From: CBDCVA01 sp965222935 [NCBI: Candidatus Latescibacterota bacterium]
GTDB lineage: Bacteria; Latescibacterota; CBDCVA01
Reading direction: 5' to 3'
Assembly (NCBI GenBank): GCA_965222935.1
Contig: CBDCVA010000002.1
Coordinates: 2,232,001 to 2,296,000 of the forward strand
Length of the DNA: 64,000 nucleotides
Shown: positions 1-8,027 of the stretch, piece after piece
Position numbering within the stretch: the stretch's first letter is position 1
How the letters are laid out: every line of letters starts with the position of its first letter
The notes under the pieces: generated by a model
The model's input: only the letters and a program-made list of their open reading frames with translations
What the model was told of the DNA's origin: nothing
Databases searched by the model: none
Program-made: the position numbers and the translations under genes

Positions 1-394
1 GGTCGTCGCGCTCTTCTTCCGGATGGAAGCGGACGTTTTCCAGAAGCGCCACATCACCGTCGCGCAGGGCTCGAATCCGCTCGGCCACCTCGGACCCCAC
101 GCAGTCGGGGAGCAGAGGCACACCGCTCCCGATCAGATGCCCAAGACGCACTGCGACCGGCTCCAGGCTGAAGCGGGGATCGCGCTGCCCCTTGGGGCGA
201 CCGAGGTGTGAAGCGAGGATCGTCCGCGCACCGTTGCGGCGCAGCCACGCGATTGTGGGCAGGGCCTCGGTGATGCGACGGTCGTCGGTGATGCGACCGG
301 CACCGTCCAGGGGCACGTTAAAATCCACACGTACGAGCACCCGTCTTCCCCCGACCGCCAGATCGCGCAGGCTGCGCTTGGGAGCAAGCCTCAT
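1..394 (-). CDS. pgk: Phosphoglycerate kinase, N-terminal part (cut by window edge)
   Basis: Glycolytic enzyme transferring the phosphoryl group between 1,3-bisphosphoglycerate and ADP in the cytoplasm. Translating the minus strand from the ATG at 392-394 gives about 131 residues with the family N-terminal signatures [16 protein letters not shown] and ASHLGRPKG, which bind the 3-phosphoglycerate side, and later [12 protein letters not shown]. The rest of the gene lies beyond the left edge. It starts 26 bases after the stop of gap, the common gap-pgk order, so the two are probably co-transcribed. Identification is secure; only the C-terminal nucleotide-binding lobe is unseen. Confidence 0.95.
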   Translation of the reverse strand, partial: MRLAPKRSLRDLAVGGRRVLVRVDFNVPLDGAGRITDDRRITEALPTIAWLRRNGARTILASHLGRPKGQRDPRFSLEPVAVRLGHLIGSGVPLLPDCVGSEVAERIRALRDGDVALLENVRFHPEEERDD

Positions 395-420
395 CTTCGG
401 GTGTCTCGGGAGCACCCGGC

Positions 421-1419
421 CTATGCGGCCAGCCGTTCGAGCAGGTCCACGCAGCGGTTGGCGTAGCCCCACTCGTTGTCGTACCAGGCGATGACCTTCA
501 CGAACGTGCCGCCGATCACCTGGGTCAGCTCGGCGTCAACGATGCTGGAGCGCGGGTCCCCGATGATGTCCGTCGAGACCAGGGGATCATGGCTCACCTC
601 CAGGATGCCCGAGAGCGGGCCATCGGCGGCCTCCCCGAACGCCGCATTGACCGCATCCGTTGTCGTCGATCGTTCGACCTCCGCGACCAGGTCCACCACC
701 GACCCGTCGGGGACCGGGACGCGCATCGCCAGACCGTCCAGTTTCCCCTTGAGTTCGGGGACGACCAGGCCCACGGCGCGCGAGGCGCCGGTCGAGGTCG
801 GAACGATGTTGAGTGCTGCGGCGCGGGCACGGCGCGGATCGCTGTGGACCGTGTCTACGAGCCCCTGGTCGGCGGTGTAGGCGTGCACGGTCGTCATCAG
901 GCCGCGAGTGACGCCAAACCGCTCGTGGAGAACCTTGACCACCGGGGCAAGGCAGTTGGTCGTGCACGAAGCGTTGGAGATGACCTTGTGCTCGGGGCGG
1001 AGCTTGTCATCGTTGACGCCGAGAACGACTGTGAGATCCACCTCACCCTTGGCAGGAGCCGAGATCACTACGCGACGGGCGCCCGCCTCGAGGTGTTTTG
1101 CGGCATCGCTGCGCGCCGTAAAGAAGCCCGTGCTTTCCAGGACGAAATCGACCCCGAGCGCGGACCAGCCGAGCTTCGCTGGGTCTCTTTCGCTCAGCAC
1201 CCGAATGGACTTCCCGCCCACGGCAATCGCCCCGTCGCTCGCGGCCACCTCTCCGGCGAAAGGGCCGTGGACGGAATCGCGCTTGAATAGATGAGCGATG
1301 TCCTTCGGGGGAATAAGATCGTTGACAGCGACGACCTCGAGCGCCGAACGGCCAACCGCCGCCCTCAGCACGGACCGACCGATGCGGCCCATCCCATTGA
1401 TACCGACCCGTACAGCCAT
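421..1419 (-). CDS. gap: Glyceraldehyde-3-phosphate dehydrogenase, type I
   Basis: Oxidises and phosphorylates glyceraldehyde 3-phosphate to 1,3-bisphosphoglycerate using NAD(P). The 332-residue protein has the usual length. The N-terminal Rossmann motif is [10 protein letters not shown], the catalytic cysteine lies in [12 protein letters not shown], the active-site His is in TTVHAYT, and the C-terminal signature is [11 protein letters not shown]. The start ATG at 1419 follows an AGGAGGAC ribosome-binding site. It lies 45 bases downstream of comF and just before pgk, forming a glycolytic pair. No unusual residues are seen. Confidence 0.97.
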   Translation of the reverse strand: MAVRVGINGMGRIGRSVLRAAVGRSALEVVAVNDLIPPKDIAHLFKRDSVHGPFAGEVAASDGAIAVGGKSIRVLSERDPAKLGWSALGVDFVLESTGFFTARSDAAKHLEAGARRVVISAPAKGEVDLTVVLGVNDDKLRPEHKVISNASCTTNCLAPVVKVLHERFGVTRGLMTTVHAYTADQGLVDTVHSDPRRARAAALNIVPTSTGASRAVGLVVPELKGKLDGLAMRVPVPDGSVVDLVAEVERSTTTDAVNAAFGEAADGPLSGILEVSHDPLVSTDIIGDPRSSIVDAELTQVIGGTFVKVIAWYDNEWGYANRCVDLLERLAA

Positions 1420-1464
1420 TTCGATGTCCTCCTGCGCCGCAAGGCGCGTTCAGGGACCAAGCCT

Positions 1465-2394
1465 CTAAAAATCCCTTTTCAGTTCAGCGATCGCCTCAGG
1501 TTCGGGTACATCCATATCGACCGAACCAGCATAAGCCACCGCCGCCACGGTCACTGATGCCGCTCCGGCTCCCACGAGCGATTCCCGGCACGCGCCGACC
1601 GTAGCGCCCGTCGTGACGACATCGTCCACCAACAGCACTCGTGCGCCCGCAAGGCGCTCCGGGTTTCCGCCCTCGAAGGCGTCTGCGACGTTGGCCAGAC
1701 GATCCGCGCCGTCCAGGGCTGTCTGACTCCCCCGCCAGTGGATGCGCACCAGCGACCGCCGATCCAGGGGCCACCCGGTGCGCTCGACTACGCCGTAGGC
1801 GATTCGCTCAGCCTGATTGTAGCCGCGCTCGGCCAGTCGGCGGCGCGTCAGGGGCACGGGGACCACGAGATCGAAAGCCCCCGCCGCTATTCTGAGCCCT
1901 GAGCTCGTCGGAGGGTCGAAGGACGACCCTCGTCCCTCCGCGAGGGGGCGGTCACTCTCGGCGAATGCGGTGACGACGGCCTCACCCAGACGGCGGCCCA
2001 GCGCCGTCGCCAGTCCAGGCTTGTTCCCGTATTTGAATAGGTGGACCGCCTGCCGCGCTACTCCCCGGAAAGGGAGCAAAAAGAAGGCTGCGTCGAACGC
2101 CCTGATGGGCCCGTCGCACCCACCGCACAGCGCCACCTCGCGAGGAAGGGGCGCAGCGCATCGGATGCAGGTGCCCGGCGCGGGCGCCTCGACCGAGGCC
2201 CAGCAAGATGAGCAAAGGGAACCTTCCTCGGCGGCGGTCGCGGCGCCACAGATAGCGCAGTGGGGTGGAAGCGCGAGATCGAAGACTCCGCATGCCAGAG
2301 ACCGCCCCAGCGTGGTGAGGAGACCGAGCGACCGCTTGTGAGAAGGCGCTTGCACGTCTTGTTGTCCAAATTGGGTTGAGCAGGGCGCGTGCAT
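1465..2394 (-). CDS. comF: ComF family phosphoribosyltransferase-like protein
   Basis: Member of the ComF/GntX family, which in naturally competent bacteria supports DNA uptake; in others its role is unclear. The N-terminal half has a four-cysteine zinc ribbon (CAIC...CSSC, then CIRC...CGGC). The C-terminal half is a PRTase domain with the PRPP motif VLLVDDVVTTGAT and the family motif RGYNQAERIA. At 309 residues it is longer than the usual 220-250. The excess includes an in-frame segment around residues 148-168 that coincides with a dispersed short repeat (1899-1923). A consensus-like promoter sits 24-53 bases upstream of the ATG. Confidence 0.88.
   Translation of the reverse strand: MHAPCSTQFGQQDVQAPSHKRSLGLLTTLGRSLACGVFDLALPPHCAICGAATAAEEGSLCSSCWASVEAPAPGTCIRCAAPLPREVALCGGCDGPIRAFDAAFFLLPFRGVARQAVHLFKYGNKPGLATALGRRLGEAVVTAFAESDRPLAEGRGSSFDPPTSSGLRIAAGAFDLVVPVPLTRRRLAERGYNQAERIAYGVVERTGWPLDRRSLVRIHWRGSQTALDGADRLANVADAFEGGNPERLAGARVLLVDDVVTTGATVGACRESLVGAGAASVTVAAVAYAGSVDMDVPEPEAIAELKRDF
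1899..1923 (+). repeat. Dispersed short REP-like repeat, copy 1, inside comF
   Basis: The 18-base core CCTGAGCTCGTCGGAGGG closely matches copies at 2613-2635 and 21027-21049 (minus). This copy lies inside the comF reading frame without breaking it. The family resembles the common CCTGAGC(N)TGTCGAAGGG-type bacterial intergenic repeats; that comparison is from memory. Confidence 0.5.
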
Positions 2395-2417
2395 CTCTTG
2401 TCCGCTTTAGCCAACGG

Positions 2418-2447
2418 AAAATAGTGCGGAGGCCCGGACCTCGTCAA
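2418..2447 (-). promoter_or_regulatory. Predicted sigma70 promoter for comF
   Basis: On the minus strand the -35 box TTGACG (2442-2447) and the -10 box TATTTT (2418-2423) are separated by 18 bases. A transcript would begin near 2411, 17 bases before the comF ATG. It should drive comF and probably gap-pgk. Confidence 0.55.
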
Positions 2448-2523
2448 CAGGATGGCTTTGGAAGAGCAAATAGAGCGTTTGGCGTGCGTCTGTCCGGGTA
2501 AGCCGCGTCGCTCTACGTCAGCC

Positions 2524-2553
2524 TTGACGCTGGAACGCGCCAGCGCCTACCTT
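2524..2553 (+). promoter_or_regulatory. Predicted sigma70 promoter for the aldolase/lyase operon
   Basis: TTGACG (2524-2529) and TACCTT (2548-2553) are 18 bases apart on the plus strand. The spacer holds the small inverted repeat CTGG/CCAG. The leader to the GTG at 2697 would be about 135 bases and would include the REP-like copy at 2613. The rest of 2395-2696 holds no gene that I can see. Confidence 0.4.
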
Positions 2554-2612
2554 GCCCTGCGGCGATGCGATTCCTCCTCCCATTCTTACTTAGAGGGAAA
2601 GACAAAAACCGC

Positions 2613-2635
2613 CATCCTGAGCCTGCCGAAGGGTG
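2613..2635 (+). repeat. Dispersed short REP-like repeat, copy 2, intergenic
   Basis: CATCCTGAGCCTGCCGAAGG followed by GTG. It matches the minus strand of 21027-21049 at 20 of 23 positions and shares the core of the copy at 1899-1923. It lies in the leader of the 2697 operon. Confidence 0.5.
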
Positions 2636-2696
2636 GCGCCCACCTGTGCGCAGGGAGGGACGAGGAAACTAGTTCACCCTATTCCCCGGGGGACCT

Positions 2697-3482
2697 GTGA
2701 AAGACAATCCCGTCAAACGAAAGCTCGAAGCGGGCGGACGCGCGCTGGGTACGCTGGCGGGGGAGATGCGCTCGCCGCACGTGGCGGCCATCTTCTGCGC
2801 AGCCGGCTTCGACTTCTTCATCATCGACAGCGAGCACGGCTCGTACGATCTCGAGACCATCGCCGACGTGGTGCTGTTGGCCAAAGCGAAGGGTATCGTG
2901 CCGCTCGTCCGTGTGCCGGACGCTGAGTATCACCTCTTGGCACGCAGCCTTGATACGGGCGCGATGGGCCTGATGATCCCCCGCGTGGAGACGCGTGAAC
3001 AGGTCGAGCGGATCATCCAGAGCGCCAAGTACCCGCCCTGGGGCCGGCGCGGATGCGCCATGCGAGGCGCGATCACCGACTACGAGAGCGCTCCAGTGGC
3101 CGAGACGATGGAACGCGTCAACCGACAGACGCTCATCATCGTCCAGATCGAGAGCCGCACCGCCGTCGAGAACCTCGACGATATGCTCAGCGTCGAGGGG
3201 GTGGACGTCGCGCTGATCGGACCCAACGACCTCTCGATCTCCTATGGCGTCCCGGGCCAGTACGAGCACCCCGATTTCGAGGCGGCGGCGATGGAGGTGA
3301 TCGAAGCGAGCAACCGCCACGGCGTTGCCCCCGGCATCCATTTCCAGGACGCCGAGCCGGTGGAGCGCTGGATAGGCCGGGGTATGCGCGCGGTCACCAT
3401 CGGGGGCGATGCGCGCTTCCTCATGGCGGCGGCGCGCGCGACGGTCGAGCGGCTCCGGCCCAAGGTGGAGGGCGGAGCGTGA
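2697..3482 (+). CDS. HpcH/HpaI-type class II aldolase
   Basis: Metal-dependent pyruvate aldolase of the HpaI / 2-keto-3-deoxy-L-rhamnonate aldolase family, cleaving 2-keto-3-deoxy acids to pyruvate (or a related ketoacid) and an aldehyde. The 261-residue protein shows the base motif DSEHGSYDLET, the metal ligand Glu in IVQIESRTAVEN, the ligand Asp in GPNDLSISYG and the loop MIPRVETREQVE. It starts at GTG 2697. Its stop overlaps the GTG start of the next gene (GTGA), so translation is probably coupled. With the two dehydrogenases and the PL22 lyase downstream, a role in uronic or sugar-acid breakdown is likely; the substrate is not readable. Confidence 0.9.
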   Translation: MKDNPVKRKLEAGGRALGTLAGEMRSPHVAAIFCAAGFDFFIIDSEHGSYDLETIADVVLLAKAKGIVPLVRVPDAEYHLLARSLDTGAMGLMIPRVETREQVERIIQSAKYPPWGRRGCAMRGAITDYESAPVAETMERVNRQTLIIVQIESRTAVENLDDMLSVEGVDVALIGPNDLSISYGVPGQYEHPDFEAAAMEVIEASNRHGVAPGIHFQDAEPVERWIGRGMRAVTIGGDARFLMAAARATVERLRPKVEGGA

Positions 3483-4501
3483 AAGCTCTCTTGACCAGCA
3501 CGGGGAAGTACGAGCCGGGTGACTGGGCCATCGAGCTAGGTGTCCTCGAAAGCGCGGGGGTTGAGGTCGCGACCTGTCCGGGAGAAAGTCGCGAGGAGAT
3601 TCTGGAGCACGGCCGCGACTGTGCGGCATTCTTTACCAGCGCCGGCGTCTTCGACGGACCCCTGTTTGACCAGCTTTCCGGGTGTCAGGTCGTCGTGCGC
3701 TATGGGATTGGGGTGGACACGATAGATGTGCCTGCCGCGACGGCCCGGGGCGTGATCGTGAGCAACGTCCCCGACGCGTGGTACGAGGAGGTCGCCGACC
3801 ACACCATGGCCCTTGTATTGGGGCTCCTGCGCCATCTTACGATAGGGGACGCCCACGTGCGCGGCGGCGGCTGGGGCCTGGCGCCTCTGAGGCCCACGCC
3901 CAAGATTCGTGGGTTGACACTCGGCATCGTCGGCCTGGGCAATATTGGCCAGGCGCTGGCGTCGCGGGCGCTACCCTTCGGGTTCCGGGTCATCGCCTGC
4001 GACCCCTACGTCAGCGCCCAAGACGCCTCCCGGATGCCCGTCGAGCTGGTCGCTTTCGAGGACCTGCTTGCTCAGTCCGATGTCGTCTCCGTCAATGCTC
4101 CCCTCACCGACGAGACGGTCGGCCTGTTCAGCGGCGAGGCTTTCCGGCGGATGAAGCCCGGGGCGTACTTCGTCAACACGTCGCGCGGGAAGATCCATGA
4201 CGAGAGAGCGCTTTACGAAGCGCTCACCACGGGCCAGATTGCAGGCGCCGGACTCGACGTTTTCGAGGTTGAGCCGCCCGATGCGAAGAGTCCACTCCTG
4301 GAGATGAGTTCGGTGATCGTGACGCCGCACTGCGCGGGCCTCTCCGAGGGGTCGTTACGGGAAGGGCGGGAGAAGGCAGGCAGGAACGCCGTCGCGGTGC
4401 TCAAAGGCTACTATCCACCGTACATCGTCAATCCCGATGTCGTGCCTAGGCGGCCTCTCAGGCCCTATCCGGGCAATAACCGCGCGCTTCTCGCGGAGTA
4501 G
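3479..4501 (+). CDS. D-isomer-specific 2-hydroxyacid dehydrogenase (copy 1)
   Basis: NAD-dependent reductase of 2-ketoacids, close to the phosphoglycerate dehydrogenase type. The 340 residues include the Rossmann motif GIVGLGNIGQALASR, the catalytic Arg in FVNTSRGKI, Glu in FEVEPPD and His in VTPHCAG. The start is GTG 3479, which overlaps the aldolase stop; the open frame extends further upstream but that part is a shadow of the aldolase. The protein is very similar to the next gene, including the shared tail RPYPGNNRALLA, so the two arose by tandem duplication. A shared catabolic role with the aldolase is inferred from the overlap. Confidence 0.9.
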   Translation: MKALLTSTGKYEPGDWAIELGVLESAGVEVATCPGESREEILEHGRDCAAFFTSAGVFDGPLFDQLSGCQVVVRYGIGVDTIDVPAATARGVIVSNVPDAWYEEVADHTMALVLGLLRHLTIGDAHVRGGGWGLAPLRPTPKIRGLTLGIVGLGNIGQALASRALPFGFRVIACDPYVSAQDASRMPVELVAFEDLLAQSDVVSVNAPLTDETVGLFSGEAFRRMKPGAYFVNTSRGKIHDERALYEALTTGQIAGAGLDVFEVEPPDAKSPLLEMSSVIVTPHCAGLSEGSLREGREKAGRNAVAVLKGYYPPYIVNPDVVPRRPLRPYPGNNRALLAE

Positions 4502-4625
4502 CAGCGGTCTCAAGCCTGATGGCGCCATCTTGAGCGTCTAGAAAGAGGGCAGTGTTGCGGCATGGATGAGTGCGCTGGGTAGAGAGGGGAATCGAACGGC
4601 TTTGAATGAAGGCAGAGGAGGCCAG

Positions 4626-5642
4626 ATGAAAGCGCTCGTCATGGATACCGGCCGCTACACGCCGGAATTGAACAAGGTCAAGGCGGATATCCTCGAGGGT
4701 GCAGGCATCGAGGTGGCCTCCTGCGCGGGCAACACTCATGAAGAAGTCATCGAATGCGGCCGCGATTGTCAGGCGTTCCTCACGGCTATCGGGACGTTTG
4801 ACGCCCCGCTGTTCGATGAGCTTCCCGAGTGCCGGGTCGTCGCGCGCTTCGGCATCGGGTTTGACACGGTTGACCTGGCCGATGCCACGGCCCGCGGTAT
4901 CGTCGTCAGCAACGTGCCCGACGCGATTATCGATGAGGTGGCCGACCATGCGATGGCTCTCATCCTGGCGGCCTGGCGCCGCATCCCCAAGGCGGATACC
5001 GTCGCGCGCAGTGGATGGGATCGGAGCAGCCTCCACCCGATCCACAGGATCCGGGGCTTGACCCTGGGGATCGTCGGCCTCGGCAATATCGGCAAGGCGC
5101 TGGCGAGCCGGGCGATGCCCTTCGGGTTCCGGGTCATCGCTTTCGATCCCTACGTCACCGGCGGCCAGGGGACCGATCCGTCCTGCGAACGGGTCACGTT
5201 TTCGGAGCTGCTCGCCCGTTCCGACGTCGTCTCCGTTCACACGCCCCTTACGGATGAGACGCGGGATCTCTTCGACGCTGAGGCGTTCAAGCGGATGAAG
5301 CGGACCGCCATCTTCGTCAACACGGCACGCGGCCCCATCCAGGATCAGAGAGCGCTCTACAAGGCGCTCACCGCGGGGGAGATCGCCGGCGCGGGCCTAG
5401 ACGTCCTGGAGGCCGAACCGCCCGACCCGACCGATCCGCTCTTGGACCTGGAGTCGGTGGTCGTGACGCCTCACATGGCGGGGTACTCGGAAGAAGGGGT
5501 ACAGGAGATCCTGGAGAAAGCAGCGTGGAATGCCGTCGCGGTGCTCAAAGGCTTCTATCCGCCGTACGTCGTGAACTCCGAGGTTGTGCCCAAGCCGCCC
5601 CTCAGGCCGTATCCGGGGAATAACCGGGCTCTCCTCGCGTAG
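4626..5642 (+). CDS. D-isomer-specific 2-hydroxyacid dehydrogenase (copy 2)
   Basis: Tandem paralogue of the preceding gene, 338 residues. Motifs are GIVGLGNIGKALASR for NAD binding, Arg in FVNTARGPI, Glu in LEAEPPD and His in VTPHMAG. The ATG at 4626 is chosen because AGAGGAGG lies just upstream; an earlier in-frame ATG at 4566 lacks this. The 124-base gap to copy 1 shows no clear promoter. Divergence in the substrate loops (ISNVPDAIIDE region) suggests a different 2-ketoacid preference, which cannot be assigned by reading alone. Confidence 0.9.
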   Translation: MKALVMDTGRYTPELNKVKADILEGAGIEVASCAGNTHEEVIECGRDCQAFLTAIGTFDAPLFDELPECRVVARFGIGFDTVDLADATARGIVVSNVPDAIIDEVADHAMALILAAWRRIPKADTVARSGWDRSSLHPIHRIRGLTLGIVGLGNIGKALASRAMPFGFRVIAFDPYVTGGQGTDPSCERVTFSELLARSDVVSVHTPLTDETRDLFDAEAFKRMKRTAIFVNTARGPIQDQRALYKALTAGEIAGAGLDVLEAEPPDPTDPLLDLESVVVTPHMAGYSEEGVQEILEKAAWNAVAVLKGFYPPYVVNSEVVPKPPLRPYPGNNRALLA

Positions 5643-5777
5643 CGGGTGGGTCCCTAAGCCCCTTGGAGGTGGACGGGCAACAGCCATTTCTCCCGTGGGA
5701 TACGATCAGTGAACCCCTGTCCGCCTTGAACGCGTGGAACGCTTTCGATAGGAACAGGTGTAGAAGAGGAGAGTACC

Positions 5778-6926
5778 GTGTCGAAGGGCCGCGTCTGGGC
5801 GCCGGAATGGAAGGACGACAGGGACCGTAGATCCGGCGTTCATGTCCGTCAGTTCACGGATTACAAGGGGCATAGCCATCATCCGTACTTCACCAATCCG
5901 GGATGGTACGATGGAGGCCGGCGGCTCCTATTGGGTTCAGATCGGGAAAACCGAACGAACCTATTCAGCCTCGACTTGAGATCGGGAGAGATCACGCAAG
6001 CCACCGACCTAGAGCCCGTTGCGCCGCCGCACGAGACCAATTTTCTGGGCGTCTGTTTGAATCCGATGCGCAACGAGGCCTACTTTTGGTATGATCGCCG
6101 CGTTGTGGCGCTGGACTTAGATACACTTGAAAGTCATGTCTTGTGGGAAATGCCCGACGGTTTCGTTCATTCCGATATCCTCAACTGCACGGCGGATGGG
6201 GCGCATCTCTGCACCGGCATCTTCGAGGACTTCTCCGAACGTTTCCACACGGACTTTCTGCGTGGGGATGTGGGGTTCACGGCTGTGTGGAAAGCGCGTC
6301 CGCTCAGTCGGATTATCCGCATCGCCGCCGATGGAGCCAGCGCTGAAACGGTCTGGGAAGAGCGGTATTGGATCGGCCACGTCAACACGTCTCCGACGCA
6401 GCCTCATCTGTTGTCCTTCTGTCACGAAGGCCCGTGGTCGCAAGTGGATAACCGCATCTGGGGCCTAGATTTGAGTGATCGCCGGGCATGGATGATCCGT
6501 CCCCGCAAAGGGCAAGAGGCCGTCGGGCATGAGTACTGGCATGCGGACGGCCTTCATCTTGGCTATCACGGCGGTGAAGGACAGACATTCATCGGGCGCA
6601 TGCGGTATGATAATACCGACCGCTTGGAGGTCAATTTCTCGCATCAAACGGGGCATATCCATTCCAACGACTTCTCGCTGATTGTTGGCGATGCCGGCCG
6701 ATTTGTCCGACTCTGGAAATGGAACGGTGAGGCATTCGATGGTCCTCGCGTGCTCTGCGAACATCGCGGCAGTTCGCACATCCAGCAATTACACGTACAT
6801 CCGCGATTCAGTCCGGATGGAAAACAGGTCTTGTTTACAAGCGATACTTCGGGATACGGGAATCTCTATCTTGCACGAGTGCCGGACTTCGAATCGCTAC
6901 CCGAACTAGAAGAGGCGGTGGTGTGA
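5778..6926 (+). CDS. Oligogalacturonate lyase-like protein (PL22 beta-propeller)
   Basis: Likely removes 4-deoxy-hexoseulose uronate from short pectin fragments by beta-elimination. The 382-residue protein is the right length for PL22 and is a seven-bladed, TolB-like propeller. It carries FCHEGP near residues 214-219, the family's central motif. It also has Q336-x-x-H339-x-H341 with a His in GHEYWHADG, which matches the Mn ligand pattern of the family as I recall it. There is no signal peptide, so it is cytoplasmic, as known Ogl enzymes are. The start is GTG 5778 after GAAGAGGAGAG. It ends the aldolase/dehydrogenase cluster. It could instead act on another uronide. Confidence 0.72.
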   Translation: MSKGRVWAPEWKDDRDRRSGVHVRQFTDYKGHSHHPYFTNPGWYDGGRRLLLGSDRENRTNLFSLDLRSGEITQATDLEPVAPPHETNFLGVCLNPMRNEAYFWYDRRVVALDLDTLESHVLWEMPDGFVHSDILNCTADGAHLCTGIFEDFSERFHTDFLRGDVGFTAVWKARPLSRIIRIAADGASAETVWEERYWIGHVNTSPTQPHLLSFCHEGPWSQVDNRIWGLDLSDRRAWMIRPRKGQEAVGHEYWHADGLHLGYHGGEGQTFIGRMRYDNTDRLEVNFSHQTGHIHSNDFSLIVGDAGRFVRLWKWNGEAFDGPRVLCEHRGSSHIQQLHVHPRFSPDGKQVLFTSDTSGYGNLYLARVPDFESLPELEEAVV

Positions 6927-6980
6927 TCCCGGAGGGGATGGCGGGGGCGTTATGGTTGCGGCTGTCCTGAGGAATACGGC

Positions 6981-8027
6981 CTAATTCAGTACGGGCAGGA
7001 AGTGTTCTTTGGGCTTGGCCGTGAGGTGCAGTGCGTTGCGGGGGCAGATCGCCTCGCAGACACCGCAGCCCACGCAGGTCGTCGTGCGCACCGGTTCTCC
7101 GCGCTGCGCAAACGAGCGCACGTCAATCCCCATCTCGCAGTACTCGGTGCACTGGCCGCACGACATGCAGGCAGCCACGTCCGTCTCGATCCTGTACCGC
7201 CCGTGCTTGGAGATCCATCCGAAGAGCCCTGCCCACGGGCAGAAGTAGCGGCACCAGATCCTCCCGCCCATGAGGGGATAGAAGCCCACACCGACGACGC
7301 TGGCCAGCCAGAACTTGGCGATGATGTCGAACCCGACGAAGAGCCAGCCCTCCCCGGGGACGATCCGCCCCGCCCACACCAGCGCCGTCAGGACCACCGC
7401 CCAGATGACGAACGCCCACACCACGTACTCGGTCTTGTAGCTCGCGGGCCCTTTGGGTGAGCGCTTGCGCCAGAGCTCCCCGAAAGTCTCCGCCAGGCCG
7501 CCGCAGCCGCAGAACCAGCTACAGTACACGCGCTTGCCCTTGAAATAGACCAGCACCGGCATCACCAGCATCCCGGCGATGACCGAGTAGAGGAAGAAGA
7601 ACATCGCGGGGTTCGTACCGAAATACTCCCGGTAGAACTCGCCCAGCTTGACCGTCCCCTCCTCGGTTTCGACCGGGAACTGGGTGACCATCACGCCCTG
7701 GACCTCCAGCGGCCAGGTGTATTCCAGGAACGTCCCCATGCCCATGCTGGCTGGGCCGTCGCCGCCGCCCCACGCGATGGGAAGGAAGAAAAGCGGGAGA
7801 AAGCCGAGGAAAATCTGCACGGCCATGAGCGCTAGGGTGCGCTTGGTCATGTACGCGTTGCGGTACTTGCGGATGACCCAGATGCCAAAGCCCACCACCG
7901 CAAGGGTATAGGCCAACTCGTACCAGAAGAACCAGCCGATCCCGAAGAAGCTGGGATTGCCGAAGTGGAAGTAGATGTAGCCGCCGATGAGTATGGCGGC
8001 CCATAGCCAAGGATAGATTTTCTTCAT
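6981..8027 (-). CDS. Membrane polyferredoxin (NapH/NosR C-terminal type 4Fe-4S protein)
   Basis: Membrane electron-transfer protein, 348 residues. Six or so hydrophobic segments spread over residues 1-260 carry the paired motifs CSWFCGCGGLAE and CRYFCPWAGLFG typical of NapH/NosR/RdxA proteins. The C-terminus has two [4Fe-4S] clusters, CMSCGQCTEYC and CVGCGVCEAICP. Its ATG overlaps the stop of the FAD oxidoreductase by four bases, so the two are translationally coupled. It probably moves electrons between the quinol pool or a flavoprotein and a cytoplasmic acceptor. No nitrate- or nitrous-oxide-reductase gene is nearby, so the acceptor is unknown. Confidence 0.85.
   Translation of the reverse strand: MKKIYPWLWAAILIGGYIYFHFGNPSFFGIGWFFWYELAYTLAVVGFGIWVIRKYRNAYMTKRTLALMAVQIFLGFLPLFFLPIAWGGGDGPASMGMGTFLEYTWPLEVQGVMVTQFPVETEEGTVKLGEFYREYFGTNPAMFFFLYSVIAGMLVMPVLVYFKGKRVYCSWFCGCGGLAETFGELWRKRSPKGPASYKTEYVVWAFVIWAVVLTALVWAGRIVPGEGWLFVGFDIIAKFWLASVVGVGFYPLMGGRIWCRYFCPWAGLFGWISKHGRYRIETDVAACMSCGQCTEYCEMGIDVRSFAQRGEPVRTTTCVGCGVCEAICPRNALHLTAKPKEHFLPVLN

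Noticed and set aside
3053-3478. Long upstream extension of the first 2-hydroxyacid dehydrogenase
   Set aside because: The Arg/Pro-rich extension is a shadow of the aldolase gene. The GTG at 3479 gives the normal family length and overlaps the aldolase stop.
2679-3629. 316-codon minus-strand frame across the aldolase gene
   Set aside because: Shadow of the aldolase gene: composition is Arg/His/Ala-rich and there are no motifs.
5726-5754. TTGAAC - 17 bases - TAGGAA upstream of the PL22 gene
   Set aside because: The -10 match is too weak to name a promoter; the gene may be read from the upstream operon.
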